A stretch of 64,000 nt of DNA, taken from assembly GCF_040529055.1 (NCBI RefSeq), contig NZ_CP132342.1, forward strand, positions 1,362,001 to 1,426,000, in the 5' to 3' direction. The notes beneath the pieces are model-generated. The model was not told the DNA's origin. It saw only the letters and a list, made by a program, of their open reading frames with translations, and did no database searches. The DNA comes from Xanthomonas sontii (GTDB lineage Bacteria; Pseudomonadota; Gammaproteobacteria; Xanthomonadales; Xanthomonadaceae). Below are positions 19,799 through 28,234 of this stretch, in pieces (position 1 is the stretch's first letter; the number at the start of each line of letters is the position of its first letter). Both the position numbers and the translations under genes were made by a program.

Positions 19799-19844
19799 CC
19801 TGTCAAGGCGCTGCGTTGACAGGTTTTGCGAGCGCGTGTTACAC
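19799..19844. promoter_or_regulatory. Divergent promoter with TTGACA in both arms of an inverted repeat
   Basis: CCTGTCAA (19799-19806) and TTGACAGG (19816-19823) form an 8-base inverted repeat with a 9-base spacer. Each arm contains a consensus -35 hexamer, one for each strand. On the plus strand TTGACA is followed after 17 bases by TTACAC (19839-19844), a weak -10, toward the TonB receptor; on the minus strand a similar layout points to the NlpC/P60 operon. A regulator binding the repeat would control both directions. Inferred from sequence only. Confidence 0.4.
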
Positions 19845-20060
19845 CCGGCTGCACAGGGGAAGCGTGGCGATGGCGCTGGGGAACGTGCAGGCACCGCACG
19901 GCAGCGCCGCGTCCGCTCGGCAAGATGCAGGAACCCGCAACACGATGGCCGCGTGCCGCGCACGCGCTATCGCCGTGTGCGTGGACGCCAGGGACAGGCG
20001 CTCGGCCGTGGCCGCGCCCGCGGCGTTCGCGCCATCCACCCGCGCCAGCAGGAGAGCCGC

Positions 20061-22853
20061 GTGCCCATGCGAATCGTTCGTCGTCCTTCTCCCTTGCGGT
20101 CCGTGCGCGTGGCGCTGGCGTCGCTGACGACGCTGGTCGCGGCCTTGCCGGCCGCGGCGCAGGAACAGGCGGCGACGCCGCGCGATCTCGATGCGGTGCT
20201 GGTCACCGGCTCGCGCATCGCCCGCGCGCAGGTGGAAGGCCCGGCGCCGGTCACCGTCATCACCGCCGAGGACATCCGCAAGCAGGGCTTCGCCACGGTG
20301 TGGGAATCGCTGGGCACGCTGACCCAGTTCAGCGGTAGCACCTTCAACGAGAGCGACCAGACCGGCAGTTCGCCCAACGGCCAGTACCTCAACCTGCGCG
20401 GGCTGGGGCCGGGCTACCAGCTGATCCTGCTCAACGGCAAGCGCATGGCCGATTATCCGCAGTCCTACGGCGCCAACGGCACCGCGGTCAGCCTGGGCAG
20501 CATTCCGGCGGCGGCGGTGGAGCGCATCGAAGTGATGAGCGGCGGCGCCTCGGCCATCTACGGCTCCGACGCGGTCGCCGGCGTGGTCAACATCATCACC
20601 AAGCGCGATTTCCAGGGCGACAGTCTGCGCGTGCGTGCCGGCACCACCACCCGCGGCGGCGGCGATAGCGGGCAACTGCAGTGGACCGGCGGGCGCCGCG
20701 GCGACGGCTGGAGCGTCACCTACGCCTTCGAGCGGCTGGATCGCGAACCCATCGTCGCCCGCCAGCGCGACTTCATGGATTCCTACGACGACCATCCCGC
20801 CAACAAGGCCGACCCCAGCTCGCCCAACGTGTCCATCTCCGGCGTGTATCTGCGCCGCGGCACCACCTATCTGTGGCCGCAGGCGGGCACGCTGTCGACC
20901 TCGCCGCAGGCGCTGGCCGCGGCCTGCGCCGCCACCAATCCGGCATTCCGGCCCTACCGCACCAGCGACAGCCTGCCCGCAGCCAACCGCTGCGGCGCGT
21001 TCGACTACTACGCCGGGCGCTCGGTGCAGAACGGCTACGGCAAGACCTCGGCCTACCTGGCCGGCGATGCCGAACTCGGCCACGACGTGGTCGCCTATGC
21101 GCAACTGCTGGCCAACCGCGCGCAGGACAAGAGTTCCAGCCAGACTCACTACTACATCGGCGAAGGCGCGTTCACCGCCTACGATCCGGACCTGGGGCTG
21201 GTCACCGCGCAGCGCATCTTCCTGCCGGACGAGGTCGGCGGCATCAAGACCATCGACTACGACGAGCGCAGCTGGAACCTCAACGCCGGCGTGCGCGGCA
21301 AGGCCTTCGATGGGCGCTTCGACTGGGATGCCAGCGTGTCGCTGTCGCGCTACGACATCACCACGCGGCGCCCGCGCTTCCTGACCAACGCGGTGCGCGA
21401 TTACTACTTCGGGCCGGTGCTGGGCTATCGGCCGGACGGCACCGAAATCCGCCGCGTGCGCCCGGACCGGTTGTTCGCGCCCGGCAGCCCGGCGTTGTAC
21501 CAGCAGCTCACCACCGAGGTGGTCAGCCGCGGCGAATCGGCCACCGACCAGGCCCAGTTCGTGGTCAGCGGCGACCTGTTCGAGTTGCCGGCGGGCATGG
21601 TGCAGATCGCCACCGTGCTGGAAGCGGCGCGGCAGACCTACGACCTGCAGCCCGATCCGCGCACCACCGTCGACTACACCGGCAGCGAGCGCATCTACAA
21701 CCTTACCCAGACGCCCGGCGGCGGTCCGCGCAAGCGCTACGCCGCCGGCCTGGAACTGCGCGTGCCGATCGCCAGCCGGCTCAGCGCCACCCTGGCCGCG
21801 CGCTACGACGCCTACGACGACATCACCGCGGTCGATGGCGCGGCGACCTGGCAGGCCGGTCTGGAGTGGCGTCCGTTCGACACCCTGCTGCTGCGCGGCA
21901 GCCACGCCACCAGCTTCCGCGCGCCTGACCTGCTGTGGATCTACGCCGGCACCAGCGCCAACAATCCCACCGTGGTCGACGAATACCTGTGCCGCCGCGA
22001 CGGTCTGGATCCGTTGTCGGCGGCCTGCGCGAGCGCACACGAGTATCAGACCTTCTCCACCCAGGCCTCCAATCCGCTGCTGCGCGAGGAGACCGGCAAG
22101 TCGACCACGCTCGGCGCGGTGTGGGATGCGCTGCCGACGCTGTCGCTGAGCCTGGATTACTACCGCATCGAACTCAAGGGCCGGGTCGAGGCCATCTCCA
22201 GCGAAACACTGCTGGAGAACAACGCCAACTGCCTGCTCGGCCGCGACCGCGCCGGCGCCGCGGTGGACACCGCCTCGGCGGCCTGCCGCTTCTACCTGGA
22301 CGCGGTCACACGCAGCCCCGGCACCGACCTGACCAGCGAGGGCCAGATCACCGCGTTCAAGACCTTCCCCATCAACCAGTCGCTGATGCGCACCGACGGC
22401 ATCGATGCCAGCCTGCGCTACGACCTCGACCTCGGCGCCTGGGGCACGCTCGGCCTGCAGGGCGGCCTGACCCGGGTGCTGCGGATGGAGGTGGCGCAGT
22501 TCGCCGGCGCGCGCCCGGTGGACGTGATGAACGACGTCGACTACCTGGCGTTCCGCACGCGCAGCAACTGGCGTGCGAACTGGAGCCGCGGCGACTGGTC
22601 GGCCAGCGTGTACGGCTACCGCTACGGCTCGCGGCCCGACTACGCCGAGCGCGGCCGCGTGGCGCCCTACCTGGTGTGGAACCTCGACCTCGCCAAGCAG
22701 ATCACCGACAAGGCCACCGTCGGCCTGAGCGTACTCAACGTGTTCGACGCGCTGCACCCGCGCGACGACACCTACACCACCTGGCCGTACTTCCCGCGGG
22801 TGTACAGCGCGATCGGGCGGCAGTGGTACGTCAACTTCAACTACCGCTTCTGA
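20061..22853 (+). CDS. TonB-dependent outer-membrane receptor
   Basis: This protein of about 930 residues has an export signal (VALASLTTLVAALPAAAQE), an N-terminal plug domain (DAVLVTGSRIARAQVEGPAPVTVITAEDI; LNLRGLGPGYQLILLNGKR; GGASAIYGSDAVAGVVNIITKRDF) and a 22-strand barrel ending in the aromatic terminus QWYVNFNYRF. AGGAG at 20050-20054 sits six bases before the GTG at 20061 and twelve before the ATG at 20067, so I favour the GTG, though either is possible. It resembles the large Xanthomonas receptor family used for nutrients and siderophores. Flanking cell-wall recycling genes hint at peptidoglycan fragments or peptides as substrate, but this is only context. Confidence 0.92.
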   Translation: MPMRIVRRPSPLRSVRVALASLTTLVAALPAAAQEQAATPRDLDAVLVTGSRIARAQVEGPAPVTVITAEDIRKQGFATVWESLGTLTQFSGSTFNESDQTGSSPNGQYLNLRGLGPGYQLILLNGKRMADYPQSYGANGTAVSLGSIPAAAVERIEVMSGGASAIYGSDAVAGVVNIITKRDFQGDSLRVRAGTTTRGGGDSGQLQWTGGRRGDGWSVTYAFERLDREPIVARQRDFMDSYDDHPANKADPSSPNVSISGVYLRRGTTYLWPQAGTLSTSPQALAAACAATNPAFRPYRTSDSLPAANRCGAFDYYAGRSVQNGYGKTSAYLAGDAELGHDVVAYAQLLANRAQDKSSSQTHYYIGEGAFTAYDPDLGLVTAQRIFLPDEVGGIKTIDYDERSWNLNAGVRGKAFDGRFDWDASVSLSRYDITTRRPRFLTNAVRDYYFGPVLGYRPDGTEIRRVRPDRLFAPGSPALYQQLTTEVVSRGESATDQAQFVVSGDLFELPAGMVQIATVLEAARQTYDLQPDPRTTVDYTGSERIYNLTQTPGGGPRKRYAAGLELRVPIASRLSATLAARYDAYDDITAVDGAATWQAGLEWRPFDTLLLRGSHATSFRAPDLLWIYAGTSANNPTVVDEYLCRRDGLDPLSAACASAHEYQTFSTQASNPLLREETGKSTTLGAVWDALPTLSLSLDYYRIELKGRVEAISSETLLENNANCLLGRDRAGAAVDTASAACRFYLDAVTRSPGTDLTSEGQITAFKTFPINQSLMRTDGIDASLRYDLDLGAWGTLGLQGGLTRVLRMEVAQFAGARPVDVMNDVDYLAFRTRSNWRANWSRGDWSASVYGYRYGSRPDYAERGRVAPYLVWNLDLAKQITDKATVGLSVLNVFDALHPRDDTYTTWPYFPRVYSAIGRQWYVNFNYRF

Positions 22854-22900
22854 GTGCGCGGCGGTGAGCGCCGACGTGCGCCTGCACGCCACCGCCGCAC
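22854..22900 (+). terminator. Possible hairpin terminator after the TonB receptor
   Basis: GTGCGCGGCGGTG (22854-22866) pairs with CACCGCCGCAC (22890-22900) apart from a two-base bulge, directly after the receptor stop codon. There is no T tract, so intrinsic termination is uncertain. Confidence 0.3.
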
Positions 22901-22940
22901 CGATTGCGTACGCTTGTGCGTCCCCGACCAGGAAGTGTCC

Positions 22941-23741
22941 ATGACCCGCGCTCCCGTGCCGTCCCTGTCCGCCGTGCGCCGGCTGTTGCTGCTGGCCACG
23001 CTCGCGTTGCTGGGGGCCTGCGCGCACGCGCCGCAGCGCAATCCGCTGGCCACCTGGGTGCCGTCGCCGAACTACGACGCGCGCCGGCCGATCCTGATCG
23101 TCATCCACTACACCGACCAGCACTCGGTGCAGCAGAGCCTGGACACGCTGCGCTCGCACAACAGCAAGGGCAAGGTCAGCGCGCACTACCTGATCGGCCG
23201 CGACGGCGCGCGCTACCAACTGGTCGCCGACCAGGACCGCGCCTGGCACGGCGGCGCCGGGCGCTGGGGTACCATCACCGACATCAACTCCGCCTCGATC
23301 GGCATCGAACTGGACAACGACGGCAAGACCCCGTTCGCGCAGGAACAGATCGACAGCCTGCTGGTGCTGCTCGAGGACCTGTGCACGCGCCTGCGCATCC
23401 CGCGCACCCAGGTGGTCGGCCACGAGGACTTCGCGCCCTCGCGCAAGGTCGACCCGGGCCCGCTGTTCCCGTGGAAGCGACTGGCCGACGCCGGCTTCGG
23501 CCGCTGGCCGGCCGCCGATACACCGCCGGCGCCCCCCGGCTTCGATCCGTGGCAGGCGCTGGCGCTGATCGGCTACCCGGTCGACGACCGGGCGGCGACC
23601 CTGCGCGCCTTCCACCACCACTACCGCGGCAACGACGCCAGCGCCTTCGACGCCGAAGACCTGCGCATCCTGTACGCGCTGACCCAGCCGCTGCTGGCGC
23701 GCCCGCAGCCGGTGCCGGCGATGGAGCCGGACGCGCCCTGA
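22941..23741 (+). CDS. amiD: N-acetylmuramoyl-L-alanine amidase lipoprotein (AmiD-like)
   Basis: This 266-residue protein carries a lipoprotein signal with lipobox LLGAC near residue 31, so it is probably anchored in the outer membrane facing the periplasm. The amidase_2 domain has zinc ligands in VIHYTDQHS and VVGHEDFAPSRKVDPG, plus SAHYLIGRDG, AWHGGAGRWG and SIGIELDNDG. A C-terminal helical PG-binding-like region (FDPWQALALIGYPVDDRAATLRAFHHHYR) follows, as in AmiD. It cleaves the stem peptide from muramic acid. AGGAAG lies a few bases before the ATG. It complements the NlpC/P60 and epimerase genes on the other side of the receptor. The symbol is by family resemblance. Confidence 0.88.
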   Translation: MTRAPVPSLSAVRRLLLLATLALLGACAHAPQRNPLATWVPSPNYDARRPILIVIHYTDQHSVQQSLDTLRSHNSKGKVSAHYLIGRDGARYQLVADQDRAWHGGAGRWGTITDINSASIGIELDNDGKTPFAQEQIDSLLVLLEDLCTRLRIPRTQVVGHEDFAPSRKVDPGPLFPWKRLADAGFGRWPAADTPPAPPGFDPWQALALIGYPVDDRAATLRAFHHHYRGNDASAFDAEDLRILYALTQPLLARPQPVPAMEPDAP

Positions 23742-23854
23742 GCCGGGGCGCTGCGGCCTGGGCGCCGGTCCCGGCGGCGTGCACGCCTGTCACTTGGCGT
23801 CGCCGCGGTTCTTGGTAGCATCGCGCGCCAACGGACTCCAAAGGACGCAGTGCG

Positions 23855-24784
23855 ATGAGGCGAGGAACCACGGCCATGTGGGCGGCAACCTTCCTGCTGT
23901 TGGGCGGGTGCAAGGACAAGGCCGCCGATGCGCCGGCCGCGACGCAGACCCCGGCGACGACGAGCGCGCCTGCATCCGCCGCGCCCGCAGACGCGAGCGC
24001 CGCGGCGCAGCCGGCCGCCGCCGAGGTGCCGGCGCCGGGCCAGGTGCTGGCCGACATCTACGGCGCCAAGGGCGACGGCTCGGCGTCCTATGCCATCGAC
24101 AACGGTGCGGTGGCCAGCTTCTGGTACGGCTACCGCTTCGACCTCGGCGGCAAGCAGTACTACACCGGGTTCGCCAACGCGACAGGCGGCAAGTACGCCA
24201 AGCCCGGGGACCAGGGCGGCGACCAGGACCTGCCCGACCCGGCCGCGACCGTCAGCATCAGCCAGGCCACCTACGTGCTCGACAGCGCCGGCGGCAAGCC
24301 GGCCTGGACCCTGTTCCACGCGCAGCGCTGGGCCGGCGACTTCGGCTCCGACGGCAAGGCCGACACGCTGGACGAACAGCGCAAGCCGCAGAGCACCACC
24401 ACCAAGGACGGACACCTGCTGCTGGCGCTGCCGACCACCCGTTTCGCCGACGGCATCACCAGTGCCGGCTTTGCGGTGTTCACCTTCGACCCGAACAAGA
24501 ACGATCTTGGCGACTACAAGGGCTGGGTCTACCTGGGCACGGTCGCCGCCGGCGAGGACAACAGTGCCGCGTGCGACGACCAGGGCAACATGAAGTGCGC
24601 CACCAGCACCGGCACGCTGAGCTTCTTGCCGCCGGCCAGCGGCAATGTGCCGTCGCTGCGGATCGCCCTGCAGGGCACGGCGGTGGAAGGGCCGGGCAAG
24701 GTGCGCACGCTGGGCCCGGCCGATACCGTCACCTACACCTACGACCCCGCCAAGCAGCACTACACCCCGCCGCTGGACCGCTGA
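23855..24784 (+). CDS. Lipoprotein of unknown function, paralogue of the 25168 gene
   Basis: I do not recognise this 309-residue family. A lipoprotein signal (FLLLGGCKDK, cysteine near residue 19) is followed by an Ala/Pro/Thr-rich linker to about residue 65 and then a domain shared with the protein at 25168: DGSASYAIDNGAVASFW, GGKQYYTGFANAT, WTLFHAQRWAGDFG, LLLALPTTRFADGITSAGFAVFTFDPNKNDLGDYKGWVYLGTVAAGEDN. The pattern looks beta-rich. It is two genes upstream of an XVIPCD effector on the same strand. A role as a membrane-anchored immunity protein is a reasonable guess from position and lipidation, but no characterised homologue is evident to me. Confidence 0.8.
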   Translation: MRRGTTAMWAATFLLLGGCKDKAADAPAATQTPATTSAPASAAPADASAAAQPAAAEVPAPGQVLADIYGAKGDGSASYAIDNGAVASFWYGYRFDLGGKQYYTGFANATGGKYAKPGDQGGDQDLPDPAATVSISQATYVLDSAGGKPAWTLFHAQRWAGDFGSDGKADTLDEQRKPQSTTTKDGHLLLALPTTRFADGITSAGFAVFTFDPNKNDLGDYKGWVYLGTVAAGEDNSAACDDQGNMKCATSTGTLSFLPPASGNVPSLRIALQGTAVEGPGKVRTLGPADTVTYTYDPAKQHYTPPLDR

Positions 24785-25167
24785 ACGGACGGCGCGCGGA
24801 TGTGACGCGGCGCGCGCGGCAGCGGTGGTTTCGGGCGCGGGACCTGGTTTAAGATGCGCCCCACGGGGCCTGATGATCAGGCGAGTCATTCGCGAGCGGC
24901 ATGGGATGCTGCACTCGCCCGAAATGCCGGCGTGGATTGCCGGCGTGCGGTTCGCCATGCGCGACCGCCATCACCGCCCCTGCTCGGGGCCGGCGTGCAC
25001 GTCACCTTGTTCCGTCCGAAGCTGCGCCTGCGGGGAGTGTGCTCTCCGCGCAGCGCGCCGCGTCCGCGTCGTGCGCCGCCTGCGTCACGCCGGCCGCGGT
25101 AGCGGGCGCATCGGGATGTGCAGGTGGGTTCTTCCGGCTTCTTCACCGAATACAGGATGTTCTGGAC
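24785..25167. other. Gap between paralogues, no gene supported
   Basis: This 383-base stretch has open frames but none with a recognisable protein, ribosome site or signal sequence. Small inverted repeats are present (for example ATGCCGGCGTGG/ATTGCCGGCGTG near 24923-24950). It may hold the promoter and leader of the 25168 gene; I see no clear -35/-10 pair. Confidence 0.4.
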
Positions 25168-25950
25168 ATGTCGAACGACAACAAGCGCGCCGCTCCCGAA
25201 GTGCCACCCGATGCGGGCAGCGTGCTGTACCTGATCTACGGCTGGGACGGCGATGGCGCCGTGTCCTACGAGATCGACAACGGTGCCGTGGTGAATTTCT
25301 GGGGCGGCCGGCATTTCGAGCTGGACGGCAAGCAGTACTACACCGGTTTCAGCTACGCCACGCCGGGCCGGTACGGCATCGACGATGCGGAAACCTTCCC
25401 GAACCCCGGCGAGGGCGTCTCGCTCGGTGCCGCCACCTTCCAGCTGACCACCCCGGGCGGCGAGCGGCCGTGGATGGTGCTGCATGCGCAGCGTTACGTC
25501 GGCAGCTTCGGCGCCTACGCGCGCGCCGATGCGTTCGATACCACCCGCGCGCCGCAGCAGCATGCGCTGGGCGATGGCCGGTTGCTGCTGGCCGTGCCGA
25601 CCACCCGCTTCGAAAACGGCATCACCGAAGCCGGTTTCGCCATGTTCGTGTTCGATCCGAACCGGCACGACCTCGGCGATTACCGTAGCTGGGTCTACTG
25701 CGGCACGGTGGCGGCCGGCGAGGACAACGAGGCGGCCAGCCACCCGGACGGCGTGGTGCCGCACGTGTCCAGCACCGGCGCTCTGGAATTCCAGGCGGTG
25801 CCCGGCCAGCACATGCCGGCGCTGCGGGTGGCGCTGCACGGCACCGCGATCGCCGGTCCCGGCCGCGCGCGCTTGCTCGATGGCAGCGACGTCCTGCAGT
25901 ACGCCTACGACCCGGACAGCGGCCAGTATCAGCCGACGCCCGTCGCATGA
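25168..25950 (+). CDS. Protein of unknown function, non-secreted-looking paralogue of the 23855 lipoprotein
   Basis: This 260-residue protein aligns along almost its whole length with the domain of the 23855 lipoprotein: VLYLIYGWDGDGAVSYEIDNGAVVNFWGG, LDGKQYYTGFSYAT, WMVLHAQRYVGSFGAYARADAFD, LLLAVPTTRFENGITEAGFAMFVFDPNRHDLGDYRSWVYCGTVAAGEDN. Unlike its paralogue it starts MSNDNKRAAP with no signal peptide or lipobox, so it may stay in the cytosol. It ends about 155 bases before the first XVIPCD effector. Tandem paralogues with different locations beside a toxin gene suggest an immunity or adaptor function; function remains unknown. Confidence 0.75.
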   Translation: MSNDNKRAAPEVPPDAGSVLYLIYGWDGDGAVSYEIDNGAVVNFWGGRHFELDGKQYYTGFSYATPGRYGIDDAETFPNPGEGVSLGAATFQLTTPGGERPWMVLHAQRYVGSFGAYARADAFDTTRAPQQHALGDGRLLLAVPTTRFENGITEAGFAMFVFDPNRHDLGDYRSWVYCGTVAAGEDNEAASHPDGVVPHVSSTGALEFQAVPGQHMPALRVALHGTAIAGPGRARLLDGSDVLQYAYDPDSGQYQPTPVA

Positions 25951-26104
25951 CTCCACGGCGCGCGGCGGCGCGCCGGTGACGCAGCACCCGATGTTCCGCA
26001 GTACGCAATCGTTCTGTTGACCGCGCACTAACAAGCTCATGGACGAGCTCGGTTGACCCAGGCGGCCGCGATGGCCGTACCTCAACCTCAAGGAGTTACA
26101 CGAG

Positions 26105-28012
26105 ATGGCACGCGATACCAGCAAGGCAGAGAATCTCGACATCATCGAGCGGGAAGCCAGGCAGCGGCAGATTCCGGTCGACGATTTCATGCGTTTCGCC
26201 TACATCGAAACCGGCGGCCGCTTCGACGAGCAGGCCAGCCGCGGTCCCAACAGCGCCAAGGGCCTGTTCCAGTTCACGCCCGGCGCCGCCAGCGCCTACG
26301 GCATCCGCGGTCGCGAGCTCGACGCGGTGGCCAACACCGATGCCGCCGCGCGCATGTACCAGGACAACCGCAACAGCCTGACCCGCCAGCACGAGCGCGA
26401 CGGCCGCGCCTACCTGTCCGGCAAGGCGCAGCCCGACGGCCTGGACATGTACATGGCGCACCAGCAGGGCGCCGGCGGCTATCGCTCGATCCAGGCCGCG
26501 ATCGCCACCGGCCACTTCGAGCTGAAGGGCACCCGCGCCAACATCCTCAACAACGTCCCCGGCGAAAAGGATGCGCAGGGCGCGCGCCAGTTCCAGGCCT
26601 ACACCGGCACCTCGCTGGCCGACTTCAAGAAGCTGTCCGATCAGGACATGGCCAAGGCCTTCGTGAAGTACTGGGACGCCAAGTACGACCACATCGCGAT
26701 CCCGGAAAAGGGCATCAAGCCGCTCGCCGAGGGTCAGGCCGCCCAGGCGCCCGCGCGCACGCCGGCACCGGCCGGCGGCAAGCAGGGCGGCCACGACGGC
26801 ATCGCGCTGACCGCCGCCTACGACCTGGGCGTCAAGCACGACGACGTCAAGTACGCGATCAACGTCAAGAGCAGCAAGTACTACCACCCCGGCGTGGACG
26901 GCAAGCATCTGTCGCAGGGCTACATCGACTGTTCCGGCTGGGTCACCGAGCTGCAGAACGCGACGATGAACGAGATCAACCGCAAGGCCGGCCGCGACGT
27001 GTTCGCCCAGAAGGACATGCTGGTGCAGGGCATGTCCGGCTCCGGCGAGATCGTCAAGAAGGCCTTCGACAACTCCGGCGTGCTGCTGCAGGGCAAGGAC
27101 GTGTTCAAGCCCGGCGCGTTGAAGGAAGGCATGGTCATCGGCGTGGATTCGGGCAAGACCGCGCACGAGCACTGGAAGGGCATCGACCACATCATGATGG
27201 TCGTGCGCGATCCCAAGAGCGGCGAACTGCTGGTCAGCCAGTCCACCGGTAGCAAGGGCGTCAACACCATGCCGCTGGACGACTACCTGGCCACGCATCA
27301 GAACGCCAAGCTGTTCGCCTCCGATCCGCTGGCCAAGGGCCGCGACCTGCTGCAGGACCGCCAGCAGACCCAGGCGCGGACGCAGGGCGCGCAGGAGCCG
27401 CGCACGGCGCTGAAGCCGGGCGAGCAGGGCGCCGACGTCAAGGCGATGCAGCAGCGCCTGATCGAACTGGGCGTCAAGGACGACCAGGGCAAGCTGCTCA
27501 GCGGCACCGGCTACTACGGCGATCGCACCAAGGAAGTGGTCGCCAACCTGCAACGCGAGAAGGGCCTGGCGCCAACCGGCATCGCCGACAAGGCCACCCT
27601 GGAGGCGATCGCCAAGCAGCCGGCGCAGGCCAAGGCGGAGGCTGCGGCGCTGGCCGACAACCCGCTGTACAAGCAGGCCATGGACCACCTGCAGAAGCAG
27701 GGACCCAACGGCGGCTTCAAGAGCGCCGAAGAGATGCAGCGCGCCGCCGGCCAGGTCGCGTTCGAGGCCAAGGTCAGCGGCATGAACCGCATCGACGACC
27801 TGGTGCTCAGCGGCGACCACCGCGGCCTGATCGCCGTGCAGCGCAATCCCGACAACCCGCACGACGTCAATCGTGCCTACGTGGACAGGCAGCAGGCCGC
27901 GGCGGTGCCGCTGGAGCGCAGCCAGCAGCAGCTGGCCGCCGAAACCCAGCGGCAGGCGCAAGAGCAGCAGCAGCCGGATCCGCAGCGCGAGAAGACCCAG
28001 GCGCCGCGCTGA
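26105..28012 (+). CDS. X-Tfe antibacterial T4SS effector: transglycosylase + NlpC/P60 + PG-binding + XVIPCD
   Basis: This 635-residue protein has no signal peptide. Residues ~20-200 resemble a lytic transglycosylase/lysozyme (YIETGGRFDEQASRG, Glu35; KGLFQFTPGAASAYGI; MYMAHQQGAGGY). Residues ~240-400 resemble NlpC/P60, with Cys276 in YIDCSGWVTEL and His362 in GIDHIMMVV. Residues ~435-500 are a PG_binding_1 repeat (GADVKAMQQRLIELGV). Residues ~518-635 are an XVIPCD tail (AAGQVAFEAKVSGMNRIDDLV, IAVQRNPDNPHDVNRAYVDRQQAAAVPLERSQQQ, Gln-rich end), the VirD4-recognised signal of Xanthomonas killing effectors. It should cut glycan strands and peptides in rival cells. AGGAG (26091) is nine bases before the ATG. 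Confidence 0.9.
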   Translation: MARDTSKAENLDIIEREARQRQIPVDDFMRFAYIETGGRFDEQASRGPNSAKGLFQFTPGAASAYGIRGRELDAVANTDAAARMYQDNRNSLTRQHERDGRAYLSGKAQPDGLDMYMAHQQGAGGYRSIQAAIATGHFELKGTRANILNNVPGEKDAQGARQFQAYTGTSLADFKKLSDQDMAKAFVKYWDAKYDHIAIPEKGIKPLAEGQAAQAPARTPAPAGGKQGGHDGIALTAAYDLGVKHDDVKYAINVKSSKYYHPGVDGKHLSQGYIDCSGWVTELQNATMNEINRKAGRDVFAQKDMLVQGMSGSGEIVKKAFDNSGVLLQGKDVFKPGALKEGMVIGVDSGKTAHEHWKGIDHIMMVVRDPKSGELLVSQSTGSKGVNTMPLDDYLATHQNAKLFASDPLAKGRDLLQDRQQTQARTQGAQEPRTALKPGEQGADVKAMQQRLIELGVKDDQGKLLSGTGYYGDRTKEVVANLQREKGLAPTGIADKATLEAIAKQPAQAKAEAAALADNPLYKQAMDHLQKQGPNGGFKSAEEMQRAAGQVAFEAKVSGMNRIDDLVLSGDHRGLIAVQRNPDNPHDVNRAYVDRQQAAAVPLERSQQQLAAETQRQAQEQQQPDPQREKTQAPR

Positions 28013-28234
28013 TCGGTCTCGCGGCAACGGCCGCCGTCGCGCGTTGCGCGGCGGTGGGCGTGCGTGGCGATGTCGAGCGCTGCGCAAGACCGCCGTGCAT
28101 GCGCCGGCGCGACATTGCCCAACGCCGGCCAAACACGATCGCCTGCCATCGCGGCGTGCGATGGACAGTGTGCACGACGATCGATTAGAACCTCGCCTTC
28201 CCGCTTGCGCAAACGACAAGGACGCATTCCGACC

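Noticed and set aside
19839..23621. A 1260-codon minus-strand open frame opposite the TonB receptor
   Set aside because: The plus strand encodes an intact receptor with plug and barrel; the antisense translation is low-complexity Arg/Gly/Val/Ala-rich shadow.
24901..25167. N-terminal extension of the 25168 protein to the ATG at 24901
   Set aside because: The extra residues are Ala/Arg/Cys-rich without signal peptide, and the paralogue shows no such extension; the ATG at 25168 starts near the conserved domain.
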